From JBFLYH01 sp964630235 (GTDB lineage Bacteria > Oederibacteriota > JAAXVQ01 > JAUVAV01), in assembly GCA_964630235.1 (NCBI GenBank), contig CAZVUO010000001.1:496001-560000 (forward strand): a DNA stretch of 64,000 nt, written 5' to 3'. Numbering within the stretch: position 1 is the stretch's first letter; the number at the start of each line of letters is the position of its first letter. A model generated the notes under the pieces. It made no database searches, had not been told where the DNA came from, and was given only the letters and a program-made list of their open reading frames with translations. Shown piece by piece: positions 7,905 to 14,351 of this stretch. The position numbers were made by a program, and so were the translations under genes.

Positions 7905-8222
7905 TCAGGGCTTCGGGGTCATGAAACTCGCGACCAGGAGGGGCCGCGAGGTTTGGTTGTGGATGGAATGAACGGCTTCGCGAGGGACGAAAACCACCTG
8001 CTGGGGGGACGCCAGGACAGACTCCACCCCGACCGAAATCAGGGCTTCACCTTCAATCACAGTTAAATACTCGTTGGTAAAGGGGTGAGAGTGGTCGGTC
8101 ATCGCCTGACCCGGCTTAAACGTGTAGAGAAAAAGCACGGAATTGTCCGAGGTGATCACCACGGAGCGGCCAAATCCCGTCTCTTCGAAATTGGCGTGAT
8201 CCTGCAGGTTTTCGATGCGCAT
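7905..8222 (-). CDS. Small cupin-domain protein
   Basis: Single cupin barrel of 105 residues. The cupin metal motifs are visible: 'DHSHPFTNEYLTVIEGEA' gives the His/His/Glu cluster, and 'HSIHNQ' gives the final His. Such proteins bind a metal and act as small dioxygenases, isomerases or ligand sensors; the actual role cannot be read from sequence. The gene starts one base after the stop of the upstream membrane protein, so the two form an operon. Confidence 0.8.
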   Translation of the reverse strand: MRIENLQDHANFEETGFGRSVVITSDNSVLFLYTFKPGQAMTDHSHPFTNEYLTVIEGEALISVGVESVLASPQQVVFVPREAVHSIHNQTSRPLLVASFMTPKP

Positions 8223-8223
8223 G

Positions 8224-9003
8224 TTATTTCCCGGGCGCCAGCCGGTTGACGAGCCAAGACAGGGGAAAGAAAACGATGTTGGCGGCCGCTAAAATACCGG
8301 CAGTAATCACCAGCGTGCTGACGAGGGGATAGCGAACCAAGACCAGCACACTGTAGAACAGAACCAGAAAGATCAAGTTGACGAGTAAAAGCTGCACGGT
8401 CTGCAGCCGGGGATTGGATAGCACGGCCAGATTGAGCAGCCAAAAAATGATGAAAACCAAGGCGGCCAGCAGCACGCCCTGGGCAAAAAGGGTTTTTTTC
8501 CAATGTTCGGAACGGGCATAGAGCAAATTTGAAAGTTCGGCTTGCGAAGAAGCCACGGCAAATAATTCCAGGGCGGTTTCCGAAATGCGCCAGCCCAGAA
8601 AATGGAGCGGCTGGTTATAGGTGTAAACGGACGGTTCCCCGGGAGTTAAGGGCAGCATATGGGCCCGGATTTCCACGGCGCCCGTGGCATCGGAAAAGGT
8701 GGACGGATTCAAGGCCGGCGGGATTTCCGTGCGGAAAAGCGGGCCCGTGTTTTTCTCGTTGTCAGCATCCTGGATAGACCCCACGAGATAGAGGAATGTG
8801 CGGTAATCCAAGATGCCAAGGTTTTGAAATTCCTTTATCTGGCCGGGTTTTTTCTGGACCGCAGCGTAGGAGTTAAGATACTCGGTAGGCTGGGACAATG
8901 CGGTCATGACTTTAAAAGTGAACAGGATCAGTCCCAGCGCAATAACGCCCAAAACCAAGCGTGCCCACCAGGGATATTCGCGGATTTGGTTCGAAGGTGA
9001 CAT
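8224..9003 (-). CDS. Membrane protein of unknown function
   Basis: I do not recognise this 259-residue protein. It has one N-terminal membrane segment (about residues 14-36), a polar domain of roughly 120 residues probably outside the cytoplasm, then three closely spaced hydrophobic helices (about 170-250). The mid domain contains an N-terminal 'YLNSYAAVQKK' and 'GWRISETALELFAVASSQ'. It is the first gene of a two-gene operon with the cupin protein and is divergent from the tRNA-Arg promoter. Confidence 0.75.
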   Translation of the reverse strand: MSPSNQIREYPWWARLVLGVIALGLILFTFKVMTALSQPTEYLNSYAAVQKKPGQIKEFQNLGILDYRTFLYLVGSIQDADNEKNTGPLFRTEIPPALNPSTFSDATGAVEIRAHMLPLTPGEPSVYTYNQPLHFLGWRISETALELFAVASSQAELSNLLYARSEHWKKTLFAQGVLLAALVFIIFWLLNLAVLSNPRLQTVQLLLVNLIFLVLFYSVLVLVRYPLVSTLVITAGILAAANIVFFPLSWLVNRLAPGK

Positions 9004-9129
9004 TCAAGCCTGCCTGACGCAAGGGATCATTTAACGGAGCTTCATTATAACGGCTATTTTCCATTACGGCAAGATTTTTCCCGAGTTGCGGGCGGCAAGA
9101 AGATCCTGTCTGACGATGGTTTTTTACTA

Positions 9130-9158
9130 TTGTCGGGCCAACGGACTCAGGGTATAAT
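9130..9158 (+). promoter_or_regulatory. Sigma70-type promoter of tRNA-Arg(ACG)
   Basis: TTGTCG at 9130-9135 and a perfect TATAAT at 9153-9158, separated by 17 bases. Transcription would start near 9165, just ahead of the tRNA at 9169. The match and spacing are near consensus. Confidence 0.8.
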
Positions 9159-9168
9159 CTCCCACCTC

Positions 9169-9245
<77 letters not shown>

Positions 9246-9365
9246 GCATTTTTTGCTCTGCAAAAAATGCAGAGCAGGCGAGCAGAGGAGCAGTAGAACA
9301 GGTGATTAGGTGGGAAATGCGAGCCTGCGGTCAACTGATCAACTGCTCAGCTGCTCAGCTGCTCT
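9246..9365 (+). repeat. tRNA-linked hairpin/octamer element E2
   Basis: It begins immediately at the tRNA CCA. A perfect 11-bp hairpin (9246-9256/9260-9270, loop TCT) is followed by 8-bp-periodic units of the type GAGCAGnn, a core GCGAGCCTGCGGTCA and then reverse-complement octamers (TGATCAAC, TGCTCAGC). The whole is an imperfect palindrome of about 95 bases. The same core and order recur in E4, E5 and E6. Confidence 0.8.
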
Positions 9366-9392
9366 GGATATACTAAACCCAGGGCGGCGATC

Positions 9393-9896
9393 ATGCTTGC
9401 GCAGGACGAGAAATATATGCGCCTGGCTCTGCGGGAAGCGGAACGGGCTGCTCGGGAAGGCGAGATTCCGGTCGGCGCCGTGGTTGTCCACAAAGGCCGG
9501 ATCGTCGGGCGCGGGCATAACCGGGTGGAACAACGGCACGATGCCACCCAGCACGCTGAACTCATCGCCCTCCGGCAGGCCGCCCGTAGGCTGGGTAGCT
9601 GGCGCCTGGAGGATTGCCACCTTTTCGTGACCCTGGAGCCTTGCGCCATGTGCGCTGGGGCGATCACTTGGTCCCGGGTGGAACGAGTGGTCTACGCGGC
9701 CGCCGACCCCAAAGCCGGCGCATGCGGTTCGGTCCTGTCGGTGTTGGGAAATCCCCGACTGAACCATCGGCCGCTGATCAAGGGTGGACCACTGGCGCGG
9801 GAGAGCGGAGAGCTTCTGAAAGCGTTTTTCATGACCTTGAGAAAGCGCAAGGCAGAGGCGCCTCGCCGGAAGCGAGGCTTGGAAAATAGAAAATAG
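9393..9896 (+). CDS. tadA: tRNA-specific adenosine deaminase (A34 to inosine)
   Basis: Zinc enzyme of 167 residues that deaminates the wobble adenosine of tRNA-Arg(ACG), letting it read CGU, CGC and CGA. The zinc site is H54-A-E56 ('QHAELIAL') and C84/C87 in 'EPCAMCAGAI'. The N-terminal 'YMRLALREAERA..GEIPVGAVVV' is family-typical. Its substrate tRNA gene lies directly upstream. The last about 12 residues are very basic and are encoded by a repeat hairpin and AT-rich octamers, so the C-terminal tail probably comes from a repeat insertion. GuaD/CDA-type deaminases are less likely given the PCAMC motif and context. Confidence 0.95.
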   Translation: MLAQDEKYMRLALREAERAAREGEIPVGAVVVHKGRIVGRGHNRVEQRHDATQHAELIALRQAARRLGSWRLEDCHLFVTLEPCAMCAGAITWSRVERVVYAAADPKAGACGSVLSVLGNPRLNHRPLIKGGPLARESGELLKAFFMTLRKRKAEAPRRKRGLENRK

Positions 9897-9981
9897 AAAA
9901 TTGATCGCAATTGAGCTTGATAGTGTCGATTATCTATTTTCCATTGCTCAATTGCTCTGTACCTCGCCAGAGGCGAGGTAC
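9860..9981 (+). repeat. Hairpin/octamer element E3 between tadA and tRNA-Ser(GGA)
   Basis: A 7-bp hairpin (9860-9866/9872-9878) lies inside the tadA 3' end. AT-rich octamers and their inverted copy follow, and the element closes with a perfect 10-bp hairpin (9959-9968/9972-9981, loop AGA) 2 bases before the tRNA. Bases 9934-9958 are an exact inverted match to 2261-2285 of E1. This copy lies upstream of its tRNA and lacks the GAGCCTGCGG core. Confidence 0.6.
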
Positions 9982-9983
9982 TC

Positions 9984-10076
9984 GGAGAGGTGTCCGAGCC
10001 CGGTTTAAGGAGCACGCCTGGAGAGCGTGTAGGCGCTTATACCGCCTCGGGGGTTCGAATCCCCCCCTCTCCGCCA
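9984..10076 (+). tRNA. tRNA-Ser(GGA)
   Basis: Class II tRNA with acceptor GGAGAGG (9984-9990) pairing with CCTCTCC (10066-10072), discriminator G and encoded CCA at 10074-10076. The anticodon stem CACGC/GCGTG encloses loop CTGGAGA, giving anticodon GGA. A long variable arm ('TAGGCGCTTATACCGCCT') and a T arm with GTTCGAA follow. It reads UCC/UCU. The CCA forms part of the following hairpin stem. Confidence 0.96.
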
Positions 10077-10173
10077 GATTTCGCCAGCGGCGAAATCTGG
10101 CAGAGCAGGCGAGCAGTTGAACAGGAGAAAGAAGCAAGCCTGCGGCCCACTGTTCAACTGATCAATTGCTCAC
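10077..10173 (+). repeat. tRNA-linked hairpin/octamer element E4
   Basis: A perfect 12-bp hairpin (10074-10085/10089-10100, loop AGC) takes in the tRNA CCA. Octamers (GAGCAGGC, GAGCAGTT, GAACAGGA) follow, then the core GCAAGCCTGCGGCCCA and the inverted octamers (TGTTCAAC, TGATCAAT, TGCTCAC). The organisation is the same as in E2, E5 and E6. Confidence 0.75.
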
Positions 10174-10185
10174 GGTTTTAGTTGC

Positions 10186-10225
10186 TGAACAAGCCGGTGC
10201 CGGTTAGATACAATGAGACCGGCAC
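10186..10225 (+). promoter_or_regulatory. Probable promoter of tRNA-Ala with flanking palindrome
   Basis: TGAACA (10186-10191) and TACAAT (10209-10214) are 17 bases apart, so transcription would start near 10221. An 8-bp inverted repeat, GTGCCGGT at 10197-10204 and ACCGGCAC at 10218-10225, brackets the -10 box. It could be an operator or simply a hairpin-forming sequence. Confidence 0.5.
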
Positions 10226-10240
10226 GTTTTGTTCCTTGAT

Positions 10241-10317
10241 GGGGCAGTAGCTCAGTTTGGGAGAGCGCCGCGTTCGCATCGCGGAGGTCGGCGGTTCGAT
10301 CCCGCTCTGCTCCACCA
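10241..10317 (+). tRNA. tRNA-Ala(CGC)
   Basis: The 77-base cloverleaf has acceptor GGGGCAG (10241-10247) pairing with CTGCTCC (10307-10313), discriminator A and encoded CCA at 10315-10317. The third pair is G-T, the G3:U70 identity element of alanine tRNAs. The anticodon stem CCGCG/CGCGG with loop TTCGCAT gives anticodon CGC. The 3' end is copied twice downstream in a tandem repeat. Confidence 0.97.
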
Positions 10318-10709
10318 GCACGCAAACGCCGAAAGGCGATAAGATAACGTGATAGCTCTCGCAGATCGAACCGCGAGGGGGATCGGGGGAGAGGCTCCCC
10401 CGAACAAATGGGGGGCTGACAGCCCTGCGGTGCACGACGCAGGGCGCCAGAGGGGGAACGCCCCCAATGGAGAGCCCGCAGGGCGACCGGGACGATCCCG
10501 CTCTGCTCCACCAGCACGCAAACGCCGAAAGGCGATAAGATAACGTGATAGCTCTCGCAGATCGAACCGCGAGGGGGATCGGGGGAGAGGCTCCCCCGAA
10601 CAAATGGGGGGCTGACAGCCCTGCGGTGCACGACGCAGGGCGCCAGAGGGGGAACGCCCCCAATGGAGAGCCCGCAGGGCGACCGGGACGATCCCGCTCT
10701 GCTCCACCA
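10297..10709 (+). repeat. Two 196-bp tandem repeats ending in copies of the tRNA-Ala 3' end
   Basis: The last 21 bases of tRNA-Ala (10297-10317) recur at 10493-10513 and 10689-10709, exactly 196 bases apart. Units 10297-10492 and 10493-10688 look identical base for base. Each holds several GC-rich hairpins (for example around 'GGGGGAGAGGCTCCCCC') and an 11-base antisense match to the tRNA T arm (10364-10374 against 10291-10301). The layout resembles the 178-bp repeats distal to the tRNA-Tyr genes of E. coli tyrT (rtT), each of which carries the tRNA 3' end. No convincing protein is encoded. Confidence 0.92.
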
Positions 10710-10809
10710 GATTTTTCGCTCCGCGAAAAATCGGAGCAGGCGAGCAGTTGAACAGGTGAACAGGAGATAAAGCGAGCCTGCGGTCACCTGCTCTCCTGAT
10801 CACCTGTTC
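10710..10809 (+). repeat. tRNA-linked hairpin/octamer element E5
   Basis: It follows the last tRNA-Ala tail copy. A perfect 10-bp hairpin (10710-10719/10723-10732, loop TCC) precedes octamers (GGAGCAGG, CGAGCAGT, TGAACAGG twice), the core GCGAGCCTGCGGTCA and inverted octamers (CCTGATCA, CCTGTTC). Confidence 0.78.
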
Positions 10810-10930
10810 GGTTGTTTCGCGGTTATCCATAAGGAGTTATTTAAGACCCTCGCTGATCGAACCTCGCGGGCGTCCTCGGACCAGAAGCGGAAAGGTCCGA
10901 GAGGCGACAGGCGAGAGGGGATTTAAAGAC

Positions 10931-11022
10931 GGAGAGGTGGCCGAGCCTGGTTGAAGGCGGCAGACTCGAAATCTGTTGTGCCCGTAAGGGTACCCGGGGT
11001 TCAAATCCCTGCCTCTCCGCCA
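10931..11022 (+). tRNA. tRNA-Ser(CGA)
   Basis: Class II tRNA with acceptor GGAGAGG (10931-10937) pairing with CCTCTCC (11012-11018), discriminator G and encoded CCA at 11020-11022. The anticodon loop is CTCGAAA, giving anticodon CGA. The top pair of the anticodon stem is G-T. A long variable arm ('TGCCCGTAAGGGTA') and a T arm follow. It reads UCG and completes the set of four serine anticodons in this region. Confidence 0.95.
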
Positions 11023-11110
11023 AATTTACGCTGACGTAAATTTGGCGATGGCGAAGCGACAGCGAAGCCAATATAATAATTGTTGCCCTGACAGGGCTGC
11101 CTCTCCGCCA
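11009..11110 (+). repeat. Partial duplication of the tRNA-Ser(CGA) 3' end
   Basis: The last 14 bases of the tRNA (11009-11022) recur at 11097-11110, 88 bases later. A perfect 11-bp hairpin (11020-11030/11035-11045, loop CTGA), whose stem includes the tRNA CCA, opens the unit. Only one extra tail copy is visible. Confidence 0.7.
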
Positions 11111-11212
11111 TAAATTTTCGCTCCGCGAAAATTTGGAGCAGGTGAGCAGTTGAACAGTGGAGCAGTAGAAAAGCGAACCTGCGGTCAGCTGCTCGACTGA
11201 TCAGCTGTTCAT
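11111..11212 (+). repeat. tRNA-linked hairpin/octamer element E6
   Basis: A perfect 10-bp hairpin (11112-11121/11125-11134, loop TCC) directly follows the second tRNA-tail copy. Octamers (GGAGCAGG, TGAGCAGT, TGAACAGT, GGAGCAGT), the core GCGAACCTGCGGTCA and inverted octamers (GCTGCTCG, ACTGATCA, GCTGTTCA) follow. The order matches E5 closely. Confidence 0.78.
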
Positions 11213-11262
11213 CTAAAATATCACACGGAATTCGCAATGAGACTCTCCCCCCACACAAGCCA

Positions 11263-11793
11263 ATGACAACCTATATTGCGCTCTTTAGAGGAATAAACGT
11301 AGGAAAAGAACGGCATGTGGACATGAAGAAGCTCAAGATGGTCTTCGAAACGCTGGGATATACTGGTGTTTCGACCTATATCAATTCCGGGAATGTCATC
11401 TTCAAGTCCGATAAAAAAGCAATGGTCGTCAGGTCAGCCATCGAGAAAGCCTTTAAGAAGATCTTCAAATTCGAGGTTCCCATACTTGTTAAATCCGACC
11501 AGGAAATGCAGGCCATTGCTAAGGCGATCCCGCAAACTTGGCAGAACGACGACCAACAGCGAACGGATGTGGCTTATTTGTTCAACGAGATCGATTCCAA
11601 AAAAACCATCGGGGAAATGCCCGTGAAGCGGGAATACCTGGATATTCGATACGTCAAGGGGGCGATCTTCTGGAACCTCCTTCGCAAGAACCTTTACAAG
11701 AGCCAACTGAACAAACTCATCGGTCATAAGCTATATCAATCCATGACCCTTCGCAATGTCAATACAGCAAGACAGCTTGCCGGGCGATCCTAG
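11263..11793 (+). CDS. DUF1697 family protein
   Basis: Cytosolic protein of 176 residues that matches the DUF1697 family by its opening 'MTTYIALFRGINVGK', followed by 'MKKLKMVFETLGYTGVSTY' and 'INSGNVIF'. The biochemical function of the family is unknown. The gene is visibly more AT-rich than the carotenoid genes downstream and uses A/T-ending codons, so it may have been acquired separately (inference). It stands alone between the tRNA repeats and the convergent desaturase gene. No strong Shine-Dalgarno is seen before ATG 11263. Confidence 0.85.
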   Translation: MTTYIALFRGINVGKERHVDMKKLKMVFETLGYTGVSTYINSGNVIFKSDKKAMVVRSAIEKAFKKIFKFEVPILVKSDQEMQAIAKAIPQTWQNDDQQRTDVAYLFNEIDSKKTIGEMPVKREYLDIRYVKGAIFWNLLRKNLYKSQLNKLIGHKLYQSMTLRNVNTARQLAGRS

Positions 11794-11880
11794 TCCGCTT
11801 TAAGTCCCGCTTGATCCCCTTGGTTGTATGCCTCTGGAAAACAAATATCTGGCCGGTAACTTGCGGACAGCTGACCACAA

Positions 11881-13410
11881 CTATATATGGATGTTCTTTG
11901 AGGTGTACGGCACGCGGTGGTACTTAGAGATCAGATTGGCGGAGATGCGGCCGGATTCGTAGATGGTCGGCAGGCCGCTGCCCGGGTGGGTGCCGCCGCC
12001 CACCAGGTAGCAGTGCTTAAATTCCTCGAATCGGTTCCTCGGACGCAGATACAGCATCTGCATCAGATTGTGCCCCAGATTGAAAGTCGCCCCGTTGTAC
12101 ACGCTGTACTCGCTGACCCAGTCCGCCGGCGTGATCACCTTCTCGGCTTCAATATGTTTTTCTAGGTCCTTCATGCTGGTCTTGGTCTGGATCGTGTCGA
12201 GCACCAGCTTCCGGAAAGCGGTTTTTTCCTTGGCCCAATCAATGCCGCTGGTTTGATTGGCGACCGGGACTAAGATATACACCGCGGATTTTCCCGTGGG
12301 CGCGATCTTGGGGTCGTTCAGGCTGGAATTGCGGATATAGATGGAAACATCCTGCGAAAGCTGCTTGCGCTTGAATATGTCCTCGACGTTCTTCCGGTAA
12401 TCCTTGGCGAACACGATCGTGTGGTGGGGCATGTCGTAGACCTTGTCCAGGCCGAGATAGAGCATGAATGTGGAGCAGGAATATTTCTTGCGGCGCAAGG
12501 CCTCGGGGGTCCATTTGCGCAAGGCGCCGGCCGGGGCCAGGTGCGTCATGGCGTGGGCAAAGTCCGCGTTGATGATGACCTCGTCCGCTTGGAATTTTTC
12601 CCCGGATTCCAGCTCCACGCCCCGGACCGCCCGGCCTTCCAGGAGCAGCTGTTTGACCGGCGTGTTCAGTCGGATGGTGCCCCCGTGCTCTTGGACCACT
12701 TTGGCCATGGCCATGGAGATCTCGCTCAGGCCGCCGGTGACGTGGTAGACGCCAAAGGCATGTTCGATGTACGACAGGATGCCGAACAGGCCCGGGCATT
12801 CCCAGGGAGACATGCCCAGGTACTTGGCCTGGAAGGTGAAGGCCAGCCGGGCCAGCTCGGGCTTGAAATAATCTCCCAAAACATCCATCAAACTGCGGCC
12901 TAAGGAAAGATGGAAAAGCGCCCGCCGGAGGTCTTTGTGGAGCATGGTGCCCAGACTGGAATAGTCTTTCTGCAAGCAGGGGTACATGAGGTCAAAGCGC
13001 TTTTTTTCCACCTGGTAGTAACGGTCCAGGCCGGCAGCGGCGTTGATACCCGGGAAAACGCGATCGAGCTGTTCCCGCATGTTCTGCCGGTCCGTGGTGG
13101 GTTCGATCACGAAGTCCGGGTACTGCAGGCGGTACATGGGTTCCAGCCGCTTGAACTCTAAATAATTCGAGCTGGTGCGTCCCGCTTCCTCGAAAACCTC
13201 GTCCAGGATGTCCTTCAGCATGAGAAAAGTCGGCCCCACGTCGAATACGAACTGGCCGAGCTTGATCGTCCCATTGCGTCCGCCGACCCGGTCTTTCTGT
13301 TCGAAAACCGTGACGTCGAACCCGCGGGCCGCGAGCAGCATGGCGCTGGTCAGGCCGCCCGGTCCTGCGCCTACAATGGCGATACGTTTTTTATTCGGCA
13401 TAGGATTCAT
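11881..13410 (-). CDS. Phytoene desaturase-family (CrtI/CrtN-type) oxidoreductase
   Basis: FAD-dependent carotenoid desaturase/isomerase family, 509 residues, typical of CrtI/CrtN. The N-terminal dinucleotide motif is 'IAIVGAGPGGLTSAMLLA' followed by 'FEQKDRVGGRNG'. The C-terminal FAD motif is 'YLVGGGTHPGSGLPTIYESG', diagnostic of the family. It probably introduces double bonds into phytoene or dehydrosqualene at the membrane. The start ATG 13410 lies about 12 bases after 'gagaggtg'; a second ATG three codons in is possible. It is the last of three minus-strand genes (aldehyde dehydrogenase, hydrolase, desaturase). No phytoene or dehydrosqualene synthase is in the window. Confidence 0.88.
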   Translation of the reverse strand: MNPMPNKKRIAIVGAGPGGLTSAMLLAARGFDVTVFEQKDRVGGRNGTIKLGQFVFDVGPTFLMLKDILDEVFEEAGRTSSNYLEFKRLEPMYRLQYPDFVIEPTTDRQNMREQLDRVFPGINAAAGLDRYYQVEKKRFDLMYPCLQKDYSSLGTMLHKDLRRALFHLSLGRSLMDVLGDYFKPELARLAFTFQAKYLGMSPWECPGLFGILSYIEHAFGVYHVTGGLSEISMAMAKVVQEHGGTIRLNTPVKQLLLEGRAVRGVELESGEKFQADEVIINADFAHAMTHLAPAGALRKWTPEALRRKKYSCSTFMLYLGLDKVYDMPHHTIVFAKDYRKNVEDIFKRKQLSQDVSIYIRNSSLNDPKIAPTGKSAVYILVPVANQTSGIDWAKEKTAFRKLVLDTIQTKTSMKDLEKHIEAEKVITPADWVSEYSVYNGATFNLGHNLMQMLYLRPRNRFEEFKHCYLVGGGTHPGSGLPTIYESGRISANLISKYHRVPYTSKNIHI

Positions 13411-13492
13411 GGGAAGAGGACACCTCTCGTGTGCATAATGGCCGGCGAGGGCCCTATGATAACAATTTAATCGCGCGCCGTAAAGCGGGTAG

Positions 13493-14326
13493 TCAGCGGA
13501 CGGCGTGGTTTTTCAGGAACGAGACCACGGTTTCCATGAATTCGTCCGGCATGTTTTCCAAGGCCAGCGCGTGGCCTCCGCGCAGGGTGACAAAGGCCTT
13601 GGGCGCGCGGGCCGCGGCCAGCACCTGCTGCCCCAGGGACAAGGGGATGTTCCGGTCCTCGAGACTATGCGCCACTAGCACGGGGCAGGCCACGCGGCCA
13701 AGATGCGCGGCCGTATCGAACCGTTCAGTGGTCAGCCACCTGACCGGGAGCCAGGGCACGGCTCGGGCCGCGGCCTCGGCCACCGACGGGAAGCCGCCTT
13801 CCAGGATCAGGGCCGCCGGGTTGCACTCAGCCGCGGCCCAGGAGGCCACTCCGCAGCCCAGTGACTGGGCATAAAAAACGATCTGCCCGGGGTGCAAGTG
13901 CCGGTCCTGGGTAAGATAGGCCCAGGCGCCGAGCGCGTCCTTCCGCAATCCTTGCTCAGCGGGCCAGCGGAAGGCGCTTTTTCCAAAGCCCCGGTAGCTG
14001 AACATGAACACATCGAATCCCTTTGCCAGCCACGGCCGCATTTGCGCGACGAATTTCGAGAGCGTGCCTTCGTTGCCAGGAAAGAACAGCATGACCGGTT
14101 GTGCGCCTCCCAGCCTGAGTTCCCGGCCGGCACCAGCAAGATACCAGCCGTGGAGCCGGACCTGGTCAGCCGCCGGGAAGTTGGCTTCGGCATAGGAGAG
14201 TCCCAGGTCAGCCGGGGTGCGGCCAAGACGGCGGGACGGATGAAGGATGAAGAAGCGATGGAACAGAAAATAGCCCAGACAGACGAGCGGATAGGCGGAC
14301 AGCAGTAACCAGAGCCAGGGCTTCAT
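13493..14326 (-). CDS. Membrane-anchored alpha/beta hydrolase (Bem46/YfhR-like)
   Basis: Protein of 277 residues with an N-terminal hydrophobic segment (residues 4-26), then an alpha/beta hydrolase fold. The oxyanion region is 'MLFFPGNEGTLSKF'. The nucleophile elbow is 'YAQSLGCG', where the usual first Gly is Ala. The acid is in 'HSLEDRNIP' and the His in 'RGGHALA'. It is probably a periplasmic or membrane-face esterase or acyltransferase. It sits 25 bases after the aldehyde dehydrogenase gene and before the desaturase, so it may act on carotenoid esters (inference). A general lipase role cannot be excluded. Confidence 0.82.
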   Translation of the reverse strand: MKPWLWLLLSAYPLVCLGYFLFHRFFILHPSRRLGRTPADLGLSYAEANFPAADQVRLHGWYLAGAGRELRLGGAQPVMLFFPGNEGTLSKFVAQMRPWLAKGFDVFMFSYRGFGKSAFRWPAEQGLRKDALGAWAYLTQDRHLHPGQIVFYAQSLGCGVASWAAAECNPAALILEGGFPSVAEAAARAVPWLPVRWLTTERFDTAAHLGRVACPVLVAHSLEDRNIPLSLGQQVLAAARAPKAFVTLRGGHALALENMPDEFMETVVSFLKNHAVR

Positions 14327-14351
14327 GAGCGGAGATTCTCCCGCGGAGGTT

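Noticed and set aside
9246..9270. Hairpins after tRNAs as Rho-independent terminators
   Set aside because: The stems are AT-rich or moderate and lack a following T run, and octamer elements continue beyond them.
10297..10709. Possible CRISPR-like array
   Set aside because: The 196-bp units are directly adjacent and the inter-copy segments are identical, with no variable spacers and no cas genes.
10349..10751. Two 64-68-codon frames inside the tRNA-Ala repeats
   Set aside because: They repeat the same translation, have no ribosome site and consist of repeat and tRNA-tail sequence.
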